Source: Clostridiales bacterium (GTDB taxonomy: Bacteria > Bacillota > Clostridia > Christensenellales > Aristaeellaceae). Taken from it: a stretch of 64,000 bases of DNA. The position numbers were made by a program, and so were the translations under genes. Of the stretch, positions 25,384-33,693 are shown piece after piece; position 1 is the first letter of the stretch; the number at the start of each line of letters is the position of its first letter. The notes below the pieces were generated by a model that was not told the DNA's origin, did not search any database, and was given only the letters and a program-made list of their open reading frames with translations. The DNA is taken from positions 20,093-84,092 of the forward strand of contig SFJH01000006.1 of NCBI GenBank assembly GCA_004555155.1. The letters run 5' to 3'.

Positions 25384-26573
25384 CTCGCCAGCTCCTTCGC
25401 GATCACGCCGCCCAGGCGCTCCATGCCGGTCTGGATGGTGGGAATGTCGGACATGGAGAAGTTCAGGCGCATGGTGTTCAGATGTCCGCCATCCGGATAG
25501 AAGTGGGTTCCCGGCACGAAGGCCACGCCGGCCTCCACCGCCGCGTTGAACACCCGCATGCCGTCCGCGCCCTCGGGCAGCTCAGCCCAGACAAACAGTC
25601 CGCCCTCGGGAACGGTGTGCTTCGTGCCCTCGGGGAACCACTTGAAGCCGTCCAGCATGGCGTCCAGCTGCAGCTTGTAGTCGCCGCAGATGCGCTTGAG
25701 ATGGCCGGGCATCAGACCCTTGCGCAGATAGGCGTCCACGATGGCCTGCACCAGCAGCGGCGAATGCACGTCTGCGGACTGCTTGCCGATGACCATCTTG
25801 CGCAGCAGCGTCGGATTGTTCACCGCCGCCGCCCCCAGACGCAGGCCGGGCGCCACGTACTTCGAGAAGCTGGACATGTACACCACCCAGCCCTCGGTAT
25901 CAAAGCTCTGAATGGGCGGCAGCGCTTCGCCGGAATAGCGCAGGTCGCGATAGGGATCGTCCTCGGCGATCACCACGCCGTACTTCTCCGCCAGCGCGGC
26001 CAGCGCCTTTCTGCGCTCCAGGCTCAGCGTAATGCCGGTGGGATTCTGGAACGTGGGGATCACGTACATCATCTTGGGATGATGCCGCTTGATCAGCTCC
26101 TCCGCCGCCTCGACGATCACGCCCTGATCGTCGGTGGGCATGGCGACCAGCTTCGCGTTGTACTCGCGCATGGCCTGGATCGCGCCCAGGAACGTGGGGC
26201 TTTCGCACAGAATCACGTCGCCGGGATTGATCAGCGCCTTCAGAAGCAGGTCGAACGCCTGGGAGCCGCCCTGCACCGGCAGCAGCGTCTCTGCCGTGCA
26301 GTTCACCTGCGCGGTGCGCAGGAACTCCGCCGCGCTCTCCCGGAACGGGCCGAAGCCGTCCGTCGCGCCGTACTGCAAAAGGGTTGCTCCGTACTTCGCC
26401 AGCACCTCTGCCGAAATTTCGGAGATGACCTCCGGCTCCAGCGCGCTGGTGGACGGGTTGCCGCCGGCAAACGAAATCATGCCCGGCCGGCCCAGCAGCT
26501 TGAAGATCTCGCGGATGGCGCTGCCCGTGATCGACCGCATGTGCGTCGCAAACATTTCCTCTGTAAACTTCAT
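25380..26573 (-). CDS. PLP-dependent aminotransferase, probably aromatic amino acid type
   Basis: A 397-residue fold-type I class I/II aminotransferase. FAGGNPSTSALEPE, QGGSQAFDLLLKA, IPTFQNPTGITLS, AEDDPYRDLRYSG and the PLP-lysine segment MSSFSKYVAPGLRLGA are all present. It resembles the 2-aminoadipate/aromatic (Aro8/LysN-like) group, without the GntR domain of MocR regulators. GGGAGGGT precedes the ATG at 26573. It is the first gene behind a T-box leader whose downstream operon includes tyrS, which supports tyrosine or another aromatic amino acid as substrate. That is an inference from context. Confidence 0.9.
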   Translation of the reverse strand: MKFTEEMFATHMRSITGSAIREIFKLLGRPGMISFAGGNPSTSALEPEVISEISAEVLAKYGATLLQYGATDGFGPFRESAAEFLRTAQVNCTAETLLPVQGGSQAFDLLLKALINPGDVILCESPTFLGAIQAMREYNAKLVAMPTDDQGVIVEAAEELIKRHHPKMMYVIPTFQNPTGITLSLERRKALAALAEKYGVVIAEDDPYRDLRYSGEALPPIQSFDTEGWVVYMSSFSKYVAPGLRLGAAAVNNPTLLRKMVIGKQSADVHSPLLVQAIVDAYLRKGLMPGHLKRICGDYKLQLDAMLDGFKWFPEGTKHTVPEGGLFVWAELPEGADGMRVFNAAVEAGVAFVPGTHFYPDGGHLNTMRLNFSMSDIPTIQTGMERLGGVIAKELAR

Positions 26574-26592
26574 GATTGACCCTCCCCTGTAT

Positions 26593-26828
26593 AAAAAAAC
26601 GCCTTCCCCAGACGGGAAGGCGACCCTCGGACGCTGTACCACTTCCATTCGCCGCGCCTGAACGCACGGCCTTGAACGCGCGCTCACGGGCGCACCCGGG
26701 TCGGGCTACTCCGTTCCCCCGACCGGCTCCGGGCTGTAATTCGCGCGGCGGCCCTTCCATTCCCTCGCACCCACCGGGAACTCTCTGACTTCAGGCGCAT
26801 CCGGCTACTTCTTCCCATCATCGTCATT
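26593..26828 (-). promoter_or_regulatory. T-box leader, tyrosine type probable
   Basis: The 5' leader of the aminotransferase-MBL-tyrS operon. Near its 3' end GGAAG (26642-26646), a seven-base bulge TGGTACA (26635-26641) and GCG (26632-26634) can pair with CGC (26620-26622) and CTTCC (26615-26619): the T-box antiterminator with its UGGN bulge. The same CGCCTTCC is the 5' arm of a terminator (26600-26608 with 26614-26622, then seven T). Upstream are an AGAGAG segment (26781-26786) and a GAATTACAG specifier-like loop; TAC at 26736-26738 would read Tyr, although register TTA (Leu) cannot be excluded. UGGU fits a tRNA with discriminator A. Uncharged tRNA would favour readthrough. Confidence 0.88.
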
Positions 26829-26834
26829 TTCACC

Positions 26835-26863
26835 ATCATACCACAGCCTTCGCCCGCTGTCAA
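26835..26863 (-). promoter_or_regulatory. sigma-A promoter of the T-box operon
   Basis: TTGACA (26858-26863), 17-base spacer, TATGAT (26835-26840) on the minus strand, directly before the T-box leader. Confidence 0.8.
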
Positions 26864-26927
26864 GCGGGAATCAAGCGCGCGAGGGTCGGCAAGGGCATGA
26901 TGCTTTGGGATATGAGCCGATTCTTGA

Positions 26928-26956
26928 TTGTCCGGTGCTCTCCCCCATGCTATAAT
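26928..26956 (+). promoter_or_regulatory. sigma-A promoter of the membrane acyltransferase-like gene
   Basis: TTGTCC (26928-26933), 17-base spacer, TATAAT (26951-26956), 31 bases before the ATG at 26988. Confidence 0.7.
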
Positions 26957-26987
26957 GAGCACAGCACAACCGGGGAGGACGTCGATT

Positions 26988-28031
26988 ATGAACAGAAACC
27001 GGGCCATCGACTATGAAAAGGGAATCATCGTGGCCGCGATGGTGCTGTGCCACGTGATGCAGTTTTACGGAAACACCGGCTCCTATCCGGAGCAGCGCTG
27101 GATCATTCTGGTGATCTGCGCCATGGCGTTTCCCACGTTCCTGTTCGCCTACGGGCGCAGCGTCTATCTGGCGTACTACCGCCGGGACTTCCGGTCGGCC
27201 GCGCCGCGGATGCTGGGCTCCGCCGCGCGCAGCTACGGCGCGTTCTGCCTTTCAGGCGTCGCCTACAACCTGATCTGCGCCGGCAAAACCTTCTCCGCCA
27301 CGACGGTCAAGAAGGTTTTTCTGCTCAAGGACATTCCCGGCATGTCGGAATTCCTGGCGGCGTTCGCGGTGCTGGGACTGGTGGCGCTGGCGCTGTTTCC
27401 GGCGCTGAAATGGCTGCTGGAGCGCCCTGCGGCGTACTGGGCCGTGACGCTGGCCTGCTTCGCCAGCGCGTTCATCCCCTATGAGGCCGTGGGCGACGTG
27501 CGGCTGGGACTGCTGATCGGCTCCACGAAATTCTATCTGTTTCCGGTGCTTCAGTATCTGCCCTTCTTCCTGGCGGGACTGTACGCGGGCCGTCACGGCA
27601 TGAAGCGCCCGGTGGTCTGGCTGGCGGTCTGCGCCGTGCTCACGGGGGGCGGCGTCGTCCGCTTCATCCTCCGGGGCGAGCCCGGCCGGTTCCCTCCGGA
27701 GCTGGGGTGGCTGGTGCTGCCCTGCCTGGGCATCGCGCTGCTGGATCTGCTGGCCTGCGCGCTGGACCGCTGGACCCAGCAGCACGCCTGGGCGGCGCGC
27801 GCGCTTGCGCCGGTGGAATCGCTGGGGCGCAACTCGCTGTATTATCTGGTTTCGAGCAATCTGGTGCTGTTTTCCGCCGGAAAGCTGGGGCTCATCCCCG
27901 TCTACCGCAAGCGCAGCTTTCCCTTCAGTCTCGCCATGAATTCCACGCCCTGGGCGCTGTTCTGGACGCTGATTCTCCTGCTGGGCATCGCGTTCACCGC
28001 GGGGCTGGTTCGCCACGCGAGCCGTCGCTGA
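26988..28031 (+). CDS. multi-pass membrane protein, acyltransferase-like (heparan-alpha-glucosaminide acetyltransferase/DUF1624 type)
   Basis: A 347-residue integral membrane protein with about ten hydrophobic helices. The start NRNRAIDYEKGIIVAAMVLC followed by HVMQFYG fits the R-x-x-x-x-D-x-x-K-G ... H pattern of membrane acyltransferase-like proteins. ESLGRNSLYYLV near the C-terminus is a common motif in these families. The acyl acceptor is unknown; a cell-envelope sugar or lipid is possible. GGGGAGG precedes the ATG at 26988, which starts 19 codons inside a longer open frame that has no upstream ribosome site and would begin before the promoter. It is a single-gene unit ending at a terminator. 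Confidence 0.7.
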   Translation: MNRNRAIDYEKGIIVAAMVLCHVMQFYGNTGSYPEQRWIILVICAMAFPTFLFAYGRSVYLAYYRRDFRSAAPRMLGSAARSYGAFCLSGVAYNLICAGKTFSATTVKKVFLLKDIPGMSEFLAAFAVLGLVALALFPALKWLLERPAAYWAVTLACFASAFIPYEAVGDVRLGLLIGSTKFYLFPVLQYLPFFLAGLYAGRHGMKRPVVWLAVCAVLTGGGVVRFILRGEPGRFPPELGWLVLPCLGIALLDLLACALDRWTQQHAWAARALAPVESLGRNSLYYLVSSNLVLFSAGKLGLIPVYRKRSFPFSLAMNSTPWALFWTLILLLGIAFTAGLVRHASRR

Positions 28032-28052
28032 ACGCGCGCCGGTGACAGACTT

Positions 28053-28100
28053 CGCCCGCAGGGCGCTGCGATACGCAGTATCCTGCGGGCGTTTGATTTG
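28053..28100. terminator. terminator between convergent genes
   Basis: CGCCCGCAGG (28053-28062) pairs with CCTGCGGGCG (28082-28091), followed by TTTGATTT. It closes the acyltransferase-like gene and faces the end of the ABC exporter operon. Confidence 0.65.
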
Positions 28101-28107
28101 CGTTCTA

Positions 28108-29838
28108 CTATCTCGCCGCGTCGTAGAGCTGCCTGTAGAAGCCGTTTTGGGCGAGCAGCGCTTCGTGACTGCCCTGCTCGACGATGTGTCCGTCCCGCAT
28201 GACCAGGATCACGTCGGCATTGCGGATGGTGGACAGCCGGTGGGCGACGATGAAGCTGGTGCGGCCCTGCATCATCCGCGCGAAGGCGGACTGGATGCGC
28301 AGCTCGGTGCGGGTGTCGATGGAGGAGGTGGCCTCGTCCAGGATCAGCATCGGCGGCAGGCAGAGCATCACGCGGGTGATGCACAGCAGCTGCTTCTGGC
28401 CCTGGGAGAGCATGCCGCCGTCCTCGCCGATGACGGTGTCGTAGCCGTCGGGCAGGCGGCGGATGAAGGAGTGGGCGTGAGAGGCCTTCGCTGCGGCGAT
28501 CACTTCCTCGTCGGTGGCGTCGGGTTTTCCCATGACGATGTTTTCGCGGATGGTGCCGGCCTTCAGCCAGGTCTCCTGCAGCACCATGCCGTAGGAGGCG
28601 CGCAGGCTGCGGCGGGTGACGCGGCGCACGTCCTCGCCCTCCACGCGGATCGCGCCGGAGTCCACGTCGTAGAAGCGCATCAGCAGGTTGATGAGGGTGG
28701 TCTTGCCGCAGCCCGTGGGGCCGACGATGGCCACGCGCTGGCCCGGCCGGACGGAGAGGTTGAAGTGCTCGATCAGCGGCCTGTCCTTCGAATAGGAGAA
28801 GGCCACGTCCTCGCACTCCACCGCGCCCTGCACGCCGCTGAGCACTGCGGCGTCCGCGGGATCGGGCGACTGGGCGGGCTCGTGGATCAGCTCCAGCAGC
28901 CGCGCTGCGCAGGCGATGGCGTTCTGAAGCTCGGTGACCACGCCGGAGATCTCGTTGAAGGGCTTGGTGTACTGGTTGGCGTAGCTCAGGAAGCTGGTGA
29001 GCAGGCCGACGGTCATGCCTCCGCCGATCGCCGCCAGGCCGCCGGTGAGCGCCACGCCCGCGTAGACCACGGAGTTGACGAAGCGGGTGCAGGGGTTCGT
29101 CAGCGACGAGAAGAAGATCGCGCGCAGCGAGCACTTCTCCAGCCGGGCGTTGATGCCATCGAACTCCTTCAGCGACCGCTCCTCGCGGCCGTAGGCCTTG
29201 ACCACCCGGGCGTTGCCGATCATCTCGTCGATGTAGGCGGTCATCTCGCCGCGGGTTTCGGACTGCTTGACGAACATGTCGTGGGTGCGCTGGGCGATGA
29301 ACTTCGCCACGAACAGCGACAGCGGCGTGACCACCACGACCACCACGGCGATGGCCGCCTGCCGGGCGAACATCACGCCCAGCGTGCCCAGAATGGTCAG
29401 CACGCCGGTGAACAGCTGGGTGAAGCCCATCAGCAGGCCGTCGGCGAAGGCGTCGGCGTCGGCGATCACGCGGCTGACGATCTCGCCGTGGGGATGGGAA
29501 TCGATGTAGGCCAGCGGCAGCTCGCTGATCTTCTTCAGCGCGGCCTCGCGCAGGTCGCGCACCACGTTGAAGGTCACGCGGTTGTTGACGACGTTCATCA
29601 CCCACTGGATCAGCGCGGTCAGCGCCACGCAGGCGGCGATCTTCACCAGAACCGGCACGATCCGCCCGAAGTTCACGCCCTCCAGGGTGATCTGATCGAT
29701 GGCCAGACCGGCCAGATAGGGCGCGTACAGCGTCAGCGCCACGGTCACGCCCGCCATCACAAAGGACAGAAACGCCAGCCACTTGTAGCGGCCGATGTAC
29801 TTCAATACGCTCTTGAGCGTTCCTCGGGTGTTCTTCAT
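28108..29838 (-). CDS. heterodimeric ABC exporter subunit (canonical Walker B, degenerate signature)
   Basis: A 576-residue half-transporter with six N-terminal helices and a C-terminal ATPase. Walker A is VGPTGCGKTTL, Walker B LILDEATSSID with the catalytic Glu intact. The ABC signature reads LSQGQ instead of LSGGQ. Paired with the preceding gene (signature LSGGQ, Walker B Asp), it makes one complete and one degenerate ATP site, as in BmrCD/LmrCD-type heterodimeric multidrug or lipid exporters. Its start overlaps the partner's stop (ATGA). Substrate unknown. Confidence 0.92.
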   Translation of the reverse strand: MKNTRGTLKSVLKYIGRYKWLAFLSFVMAGVTVALTLYAPYLAGLAIDQITLEGVNFGRIVPVLVKIAACVALTALIQWVMNVVNNRVTFNVVRDLREAALKKISELPLAYIDSHPHGEIVSRVIADADAFADGLLMGFTQLFTGVLTILGTLGVMFARQAAIAVVVVVVTPLSLFVAKFIAQRTHDMFVKQSETRGEMTAYIDEMIGNARVVKAYGREERSLKEFDGINARLEKCSLRAIFFSSLTNPCTRFVNSVVYAGVALTGGLAAIGGGMTVGLLTSFLSYANQYTKPFNEISGVVTELQNAIACAARLLELIHEPAQSPDPADAAVLSGVQGAVECEDVAFSYSKDRPLIEHFNLSVRPGQRVAIVGPTGCGKTTLINLLMRFYDVDSGAIRVEGEDVRRVTRRSLRASYGMVLQETWLKAGTIRENIVMGKPDATDEEVIAAAKASHAHSFIRRLPDGYDTVIGEDGGMLSQGQKQLLCITRVMLCLPPMLILDEATSSIDTRTELRIQSAFARMMQGRTSFIVAHRLSTIRNADVILVMRDGHIVEQGSHEALLAQNGFYRQLYDAAR

Positions 29839-31559
29839 GCGCTCGCCTCCCCGCCGTACTGGGATTCATAGATCTCGCGATAGACCGGGCAGGACTCGAT
29901 CAGCCCGTCGTGGGTGCCCAGCCCGACCACGCGGCCGTCGTCCAGCACCAGAATCTGGTCCGCATTGCGAATGGACGCGGTGCGCTGGGACACGATAAAC
30001 ACCGTGGGGTGATAGTCCAGCCCGCGGATGGCCCTGCGGAGGTTCAGGTCGGTGGCCTGATCCAGCGCGGAGGCGCTGTCGTCCAGCACCAGGATCTCCG
30101 GGCGGCGGACCAGCGCGCGGGCGATGGTCAGGCGCTGGCGCTGACCGCCGGAGAGGTTGCGGCCGTTCTGCTCGATCTCGGCGTCCAGCCCGCCCTTGGC
30201 GGCCACCACGTCCCCGGCCTGGGCGATGCGGATGGCGTCCTCCAGCTCGGCGTCGGTGGCGTCGGGCTTGCCCCAGCGCAGGTTGTCGCGGATGGTGCCC
30301 TTGAACAGCACCGCCTTCTGCAGCACGAAGCCGATGCGGCCGCGCAGCTCGTCCTCGGGCCAGTCGCGCACGTCCGCGCCGCCGACGCTGACCGTTCCGG
30401 AGGTGGCGTCGTAGAACCGGGGAATCAGGCCCACCACGCTGGTCTTGCCGGAGCCGGTGCCGCCGATGACGCCGATGGTCTGGCCCTTCAGGGCGGTGAA
30501 GCTCACGTCGGTCAGGGACTCGCCGCCGGCGTTCTTGTAGTGGAGGGAGACGTGGTCGAACCGCACGGCCTCGTCGCACGCGATGGCGGGCGCGGGCGCG
30601 TCGGGGCTGACCATGTCCGGCTGGATGGCCAGCACGTCGGCGATGCGGTTCCAGCCTGCGGCGGCCTTGTTCATGGTGACGATCAGGTTGGCCAGCTTGA
30701 TCAGCTCCACGAGGATCTGGGACATGTAGTTGTACAGCGCCACCACCTCGCCGGGGGTCAGCGCGCCCATGCTGACCTGCACCGCGCCGGTATAGATCAG
30801 CCAGGCGATGGCGAAATTGATCAGCAGATAGGTGAGCGGATTCATCAGGCCGGAGACCCATCCGGCGCGCTTCTGGCGGGCGGTGAGCTCGCGGTTCTTC
30901 TGCACGAACTCGGCGAACTGCGCGTCCTCCTTGCAGAAGGCGCGGATGACGCGGGCGCCGGTCAGGTTTTCGCGGGTCGCGCCCAGCACGCCCTCCAGCG
31001 CCCTCTGCACGCCCTTCATCATGGGGATGTTCACCGCCATGATGCCGAACACCACTGCGGACAGCGCGGCGATGACCGCCGCGAAGATCAGCGCGCAGCG
31101 CAAATCGATGGTGAACGCCATGATCATCGCGCCGAACACCACGAACGGCGAGCGCAGGAACAGCCGCAGCGTCATGTTCACGCCGGTCTGGGTCAGGTTG
31201 ACGTCGCTGGTCATGCGGGTGATCATGGTGGACGTGCCCAGCGCGTCCATGTTGGAGAAGGACAGCTTCTGCAGGTGTTCAAACAGCGCGTGGCGCACGC
31301 CGGTGGCGAAGCCCGTGGCGGCCCTGGCGGAGAAATACTGGGCCGTGACGGAGCTGGCCAGGCCGATCAGGCCCAGCGCCACCATCACCAGCACCATGCG
31401 CACCACCATGCCGCGGTCGCCGCCGCCGATGCCCTGGTCGATGATCACCTTCATCACCAGCGGCACCATCAGCTCGAAGGACGCCTCCAGCATCTTGAAC
31501 AGCGGCGCGAGCACGCACTCCTTTCGGTATTTTTTCAGGTATTTGAGCATTCCGTTCAT
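29835..31559 (-). CDS. heterodimeric ABC exporter subunit (degenerate Walker B)
   Basis: A 574-residue half-transporter: six transmembrane helices in the first 310 residues, then an ATPase with Walker A GGTGSGKTSVVGL, signature NLSGGQRQRLTIA, and Walker B LVLDDSASALD, in which the catalytic Glu is Asp. It complements the downstream subunit, so the pair should work as a heterodimer exporting drugs, lipids or peptides. The ATG at 31559 follows a G-rich ribosome site by 7 bases; in-frame ATGs at 31574 and 31550 are alternatives. A good promoter lies upstream, divergent from the GNAT gene. Confidence 0.92.
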   Translation of the reverse strand: MNGMLKYLKKYRKECVLAPLFKMLEASFELMVPLVMKVIIDQGIGGGDRGMVVRMVLVMVALGLIGLASSVTAQYFSARAATGFATGVRHALFEHLQKLSFSNMDALGTSTMITRMTSDVNLTQTGVNMTLRLFLRSPFVVFGAMIMAFTIDLRCALIFAAVIAALSAVVFGIMAVNIPMMKGVQRALEGVLGATRENLTGARVIRAFCKEDAQFAEFVQKNRELTARQKRAGWVSGLMNPLTYLLINFAIAWLIYTGAVQVSMGALTPGEVVALYNYMSQILVELIKLANLIVTMNKAAAGWNRIADVLAIQPDMVSPDAPAPAIACDEAVRFDHVSLHYKNAGGESLTDVSFTALKGQTIGVIGGTGSGKTSVVGLIPRFYDATSGTVSVGGADVRDWPEDELRGRIGFVLQKAVLFKGTIRDNLRWGKPDATDAELEDAIRIAQAGDVVAAKGGLDAEIEQNGRNLSGGQRQRLTIARALVRRPEILVLDDSASALDQATDLNLRRAIRGLDYHPTVFIVSQRTASIRNADQILVLDDGRVVGLGTHDGLIESCPVYREIYESQYGGEASA

Positions 31560-31590
31560 TTCATGGCCCCCCAATTGTCTGCTGCGTATC

Positions 31591-31618
31591 AGTATAGCAG
31601 GAAATGAGAAATTTTCAA
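31591..31618 (-). promoter_or_regulatory. promoter of the ABC exporter operon
   Basis: TTGAAA (31613-31618), 16-base spacer, TATACT (31591-31596) on the minus strand, 32 bases before the ATG. Confidence 0.65.
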
Positions 31619-31659
31619 TCCCGGCCGGGTAAAACCGGCCTTGAGACCGTGTTGATTCA

Positions 31660-31688
31660 TTGACACCGCGCCGGGAATGTGCTATAAT
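31660..31688 (+). promoter_or_regulatory. consensus sigma-A promoter of the GNAT gene
   Basis: TTGACA (31660-31665), 17-base spacer, TATAAT (31683-31688), 31 bases before the ATG at 31720. Confidence 0.85.
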
Positions 31689-31719
31689 CGCTCAAATTCC
31701 GTTGAACAAGGAGGCCGCC

Positions 31720-32259
31720 ATGCTTCAGATTCATCCCGCAGTCCTCGAGACGTCCCGGCTCGTCCTGCGCCCCTTCCGCGAGGAGGACGCGCCCATGATG
31801 TACCGCAGCTGGGCCTCCGACCCGGAGGTCACCCGCTTTCTGACCTGGCCCACCCACGATTCTGAGGACGCGACCCGCGCCGTGCTGCGCCACTGGATCT
31901 CCACCGGCGCGGCGGAGTGGTGCATCGCGCTGCGCCAGACCGACGCGCCCATCGGCAGCATGGGCGTGGTGGATATCGACGAAGGCTCCGGCACGGTGGA
32001 GGTCGGCTACTGCCTCAGCCGCGCCTGCTGGGGCCAGGGCTACGCCGCCGAAGCGCTGCGGGCGGTCATCGGCCATCTCTTTGCGCTGCCCGGCGTGCGC
32101 CGCGTCACCGCCAAGCACGATCTGAACAACCCCAACTCCGGCCGCGTGATGCAGAAGGCCGGGATGGTCTGGCTGGAAAACCGCAGCGGATTTGTGAACA
32201 ACACCGGCGTCTGCGACGTGGCGGTGTACGGCGTCGACCGCCCCCTTTCCCACGCCTGA
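31720..32259 (+). CDS. GNAT acetyltransferase (RimJ/RimL type)
   Basis: A 179-residue N-acetyltransferase. It has the RimJ/RimL-like start LETSRLVLRPFREEDAP, the acetyl-CoA loop CWGQGYAAEALRAV (Q-G-x-G-x-A variant), and the late AKHDLNNPNSGRVMQKAGM segment. It transfers acetyl groups from acetyl-CoA to an amine, protein N-terminus or small molecule; the acceptor cannot be read. AAGGAGG lies 6 bases before the ATG at 31720, inside a longer open frame. It has its own consensus promoter and terminator and stands alone. Confidence 0.88.
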   Translation: MLQIHPAVLETSRLVLRPFREEDAPMMYRSWASDPEVTRFLTWPTHDSEDATRAVLRHWISTGAAEWCIALRQTDAPIGSMGVVDIDEGSGTVEVGYCLSRACWGQGYAAEALRAVIGHLFALPGVRRVTAKHDLNNPNSGRVMQKAGMVWLENRSGFVNNTGVCDVAVYGVDRPLSHA

Positions 32260-32275
32260 CGCGCCATTTGACAGC

Positions 32276-32317
32276 GAATCCTCCGTATGACTGCGTTCAT
32301 ACGGAGGATTCGTTTTT
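32276..32317 (+). terminator. rho-independent terminator after the GNAT gene
   Basis: A perfect 15-bp stem (GAATCCTCCGTATGA and complement) with a 6-base loop, then GTTTTTC. Confidence 0.85.
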
Positions 32318-32357
32318 CTGCGCCTTTCCATCGGGATTTCCCGCAGAGCGGCGCGCT

Positions 32358-32807
32358 TCACAGCTCCAGCGCCAGCTCGATTTCGTCCTCGTCCCGCCTT
32401 CCGGTCTCGGCAAAGCCCAGATCCAGATACAGCTTCCAGGCGTTCCGGTTTTCCGGACTGCACGTCAGAAGCACGCGGCCGGAATCGCCGAAGGGCTTCG
32501 TTCGAATGTAGTCCAGCGCCCGCTCCACGGCGGCGCGGCCGTAGCCGCGGCCCTGAAAGCGCCGATCGATCATCAGGTGCCAGAGGTTGTAGGTGTTCTC
32601 GTCGGAATCGTAGATCACCATCACATAGCCGACCATCGTCTCCCCTGCGTAGACGCCGAAGGGCGTGCAGCAGCGGCGGTAGACATAGGCCTGCGCCAGA
32701 CTGCGCACCGGAGACGATACGAACCGCTCCTGTCCCTCAGCCAGCTTCAGCGCGAAGCAATCCAGAAAATTTCCCTCGTCGATTTGCCGCAGCGAAACCC
32801 CGCTCAT
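32358..32807 (-). CDS. GNAT acetyltransferase
   Basis: A 149-residue GNAT protein. It has VGYVMVIYDSDENTYNLWHL followed by MIDRRFQGRGYGRAAVE (acetyl-CoA Q/R-G-x-G-x-G/A loop), and LTCSPENRNAWKLYLDLGFAE. This pattern is typical of diamine/spermidine-type or general small-molecule acetyltransferases. Its ATG overlaps the stop of the AAA ATPase gene (ATGA), so the two are translated together. Substrate unknown. Confidence 0.87.
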   Translation of the reverse strand: MSGVSLRQIDEGNFLDCFALKLAEGQERFVSSPVRSLAQAYVYRRCCTPFGVYAGETMVGYVMVIYDSDENTYNLWHLMIDRRFQGRGYGRAAVERALDYIRTKPFGDSGRVLLTCSPENRNAWKLYLDLGFAETGRRDEDEIELALEL

Positions 32808-33667
32808 TCAAACTCCTCCCGATGTTCCATGAAAAAATCATAGTATGCGCGCACGTTCCCGATCTCCGTCCACCGCCGCGCCGCCGGGGGATCCGCGTCC
32901 AGATCGTACACCCGCGCGCCCCGGATGGACAGCAGAAACGGCGAATGGGTGGCGATCACGAACTGACAGCCGTAAAACCGCGCCGAGTCCGCCACGTACT
33001 GCTTCAGCTCCAGCTGCCGCTCGGCGGACAGGCTGTTCTCCGGTTCGTCCAGCAGATACAGCGCGTTTTCGTGAATCGCGTCCACGAAGTACGCCAGCGC
33101 GCTCTCGCCGTTGGAGCGCTCCGGCAGGTTCGCCGCCAGCCGCTCCCGCACGTACCGCGACTGCGTGCGCCGGTGCGCGTCCACGAATTTCTTCAGATCC
33201 TCGTAGTCCGCCATGGTGCGGTAGCTGTATTTGGCGTGCTTCGCGTCGGTGTACTCCTCGAACAGCGCCTCCCGCCTCGCGTCCACCTGACCGTTGAGGG
33301 TGCGGATGTTCAGCAGATAGTCGAACACGTCGTCGCTGGTGATGATCCTGCCGCCGGTCAGCGCATCGGACGCACCCCGCGTCTCACACCGGCTGAGGCG
33401 CACGTAATCGTCGAAGAAGCTGCTGCGGTTGTACGCCGCGCCCCTCGGAACGCCCAGCTTCTCCGCAATGACATTCAGAAGCGTGCTCTTGCCGCTGCCG
33501 TTGCCGCCGCAGAGGATGGTCACCGGCTCGAAGGTCAGCTCCGGCAGCTCCGTCAGCTCGAACACGTTGAACGGATACACCGTATTGTAGCACCGCCGCT
33601 TGACGTCGTTGGTGAACTGCTCCCGCGCGTCCAGCGACGGGATGCGGAAGCGCTCCAGATAGATCAT
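32804..33667 (-). CDS. AAA-family ATPase (ABC/SMC-like, OLD/AAA_21 type)
   Basis: A 287-residue P-loop ATPase. Walker A is LCGGNGSGKSTLLN near residue 55, the signature-like segment precedes ALYLLDEPENSLS (Walker B with D-E-P-E-N), and FVIATHSPFLLSI provides the switch His. Such compact ABC-type ATPases are common and often have unknown roles. No nuclease (TOPRIM) domain is attached. GAGGAGG precedes the ATG. It follows the lysozyme-like gene by 26 bases and overlaps the GNAT gene. Confidence 0.85.
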   Translation of the reverse strand: MIYLERFRIPSLDAREQFTNDVKRRCYNTVYPFNVFELTELPELTFEPVTILCGGNGSGKSTLLNVIAEKLGVPRGAAYNRSSFFDDYVRLSRCETRGASDALTGGRIITSDDVFDYLLNIRTLNGQVDARREALFEEYTDAKHAKYSYRTMADYEDLKKFVDAHRRTQSRYVRERLAANLPERSNGESALAYFVDAIHENALYLLDEPENSLSAERQLELKQYVADSARFYGCQFVIATHSPFLLSIRGARVYDLDADPPAARRWTEIGNVRAYYDFFMEHREEFE

Positions 33668-33693
33668 CGTCCGTCCTCCTCGCGGGGATGCGC

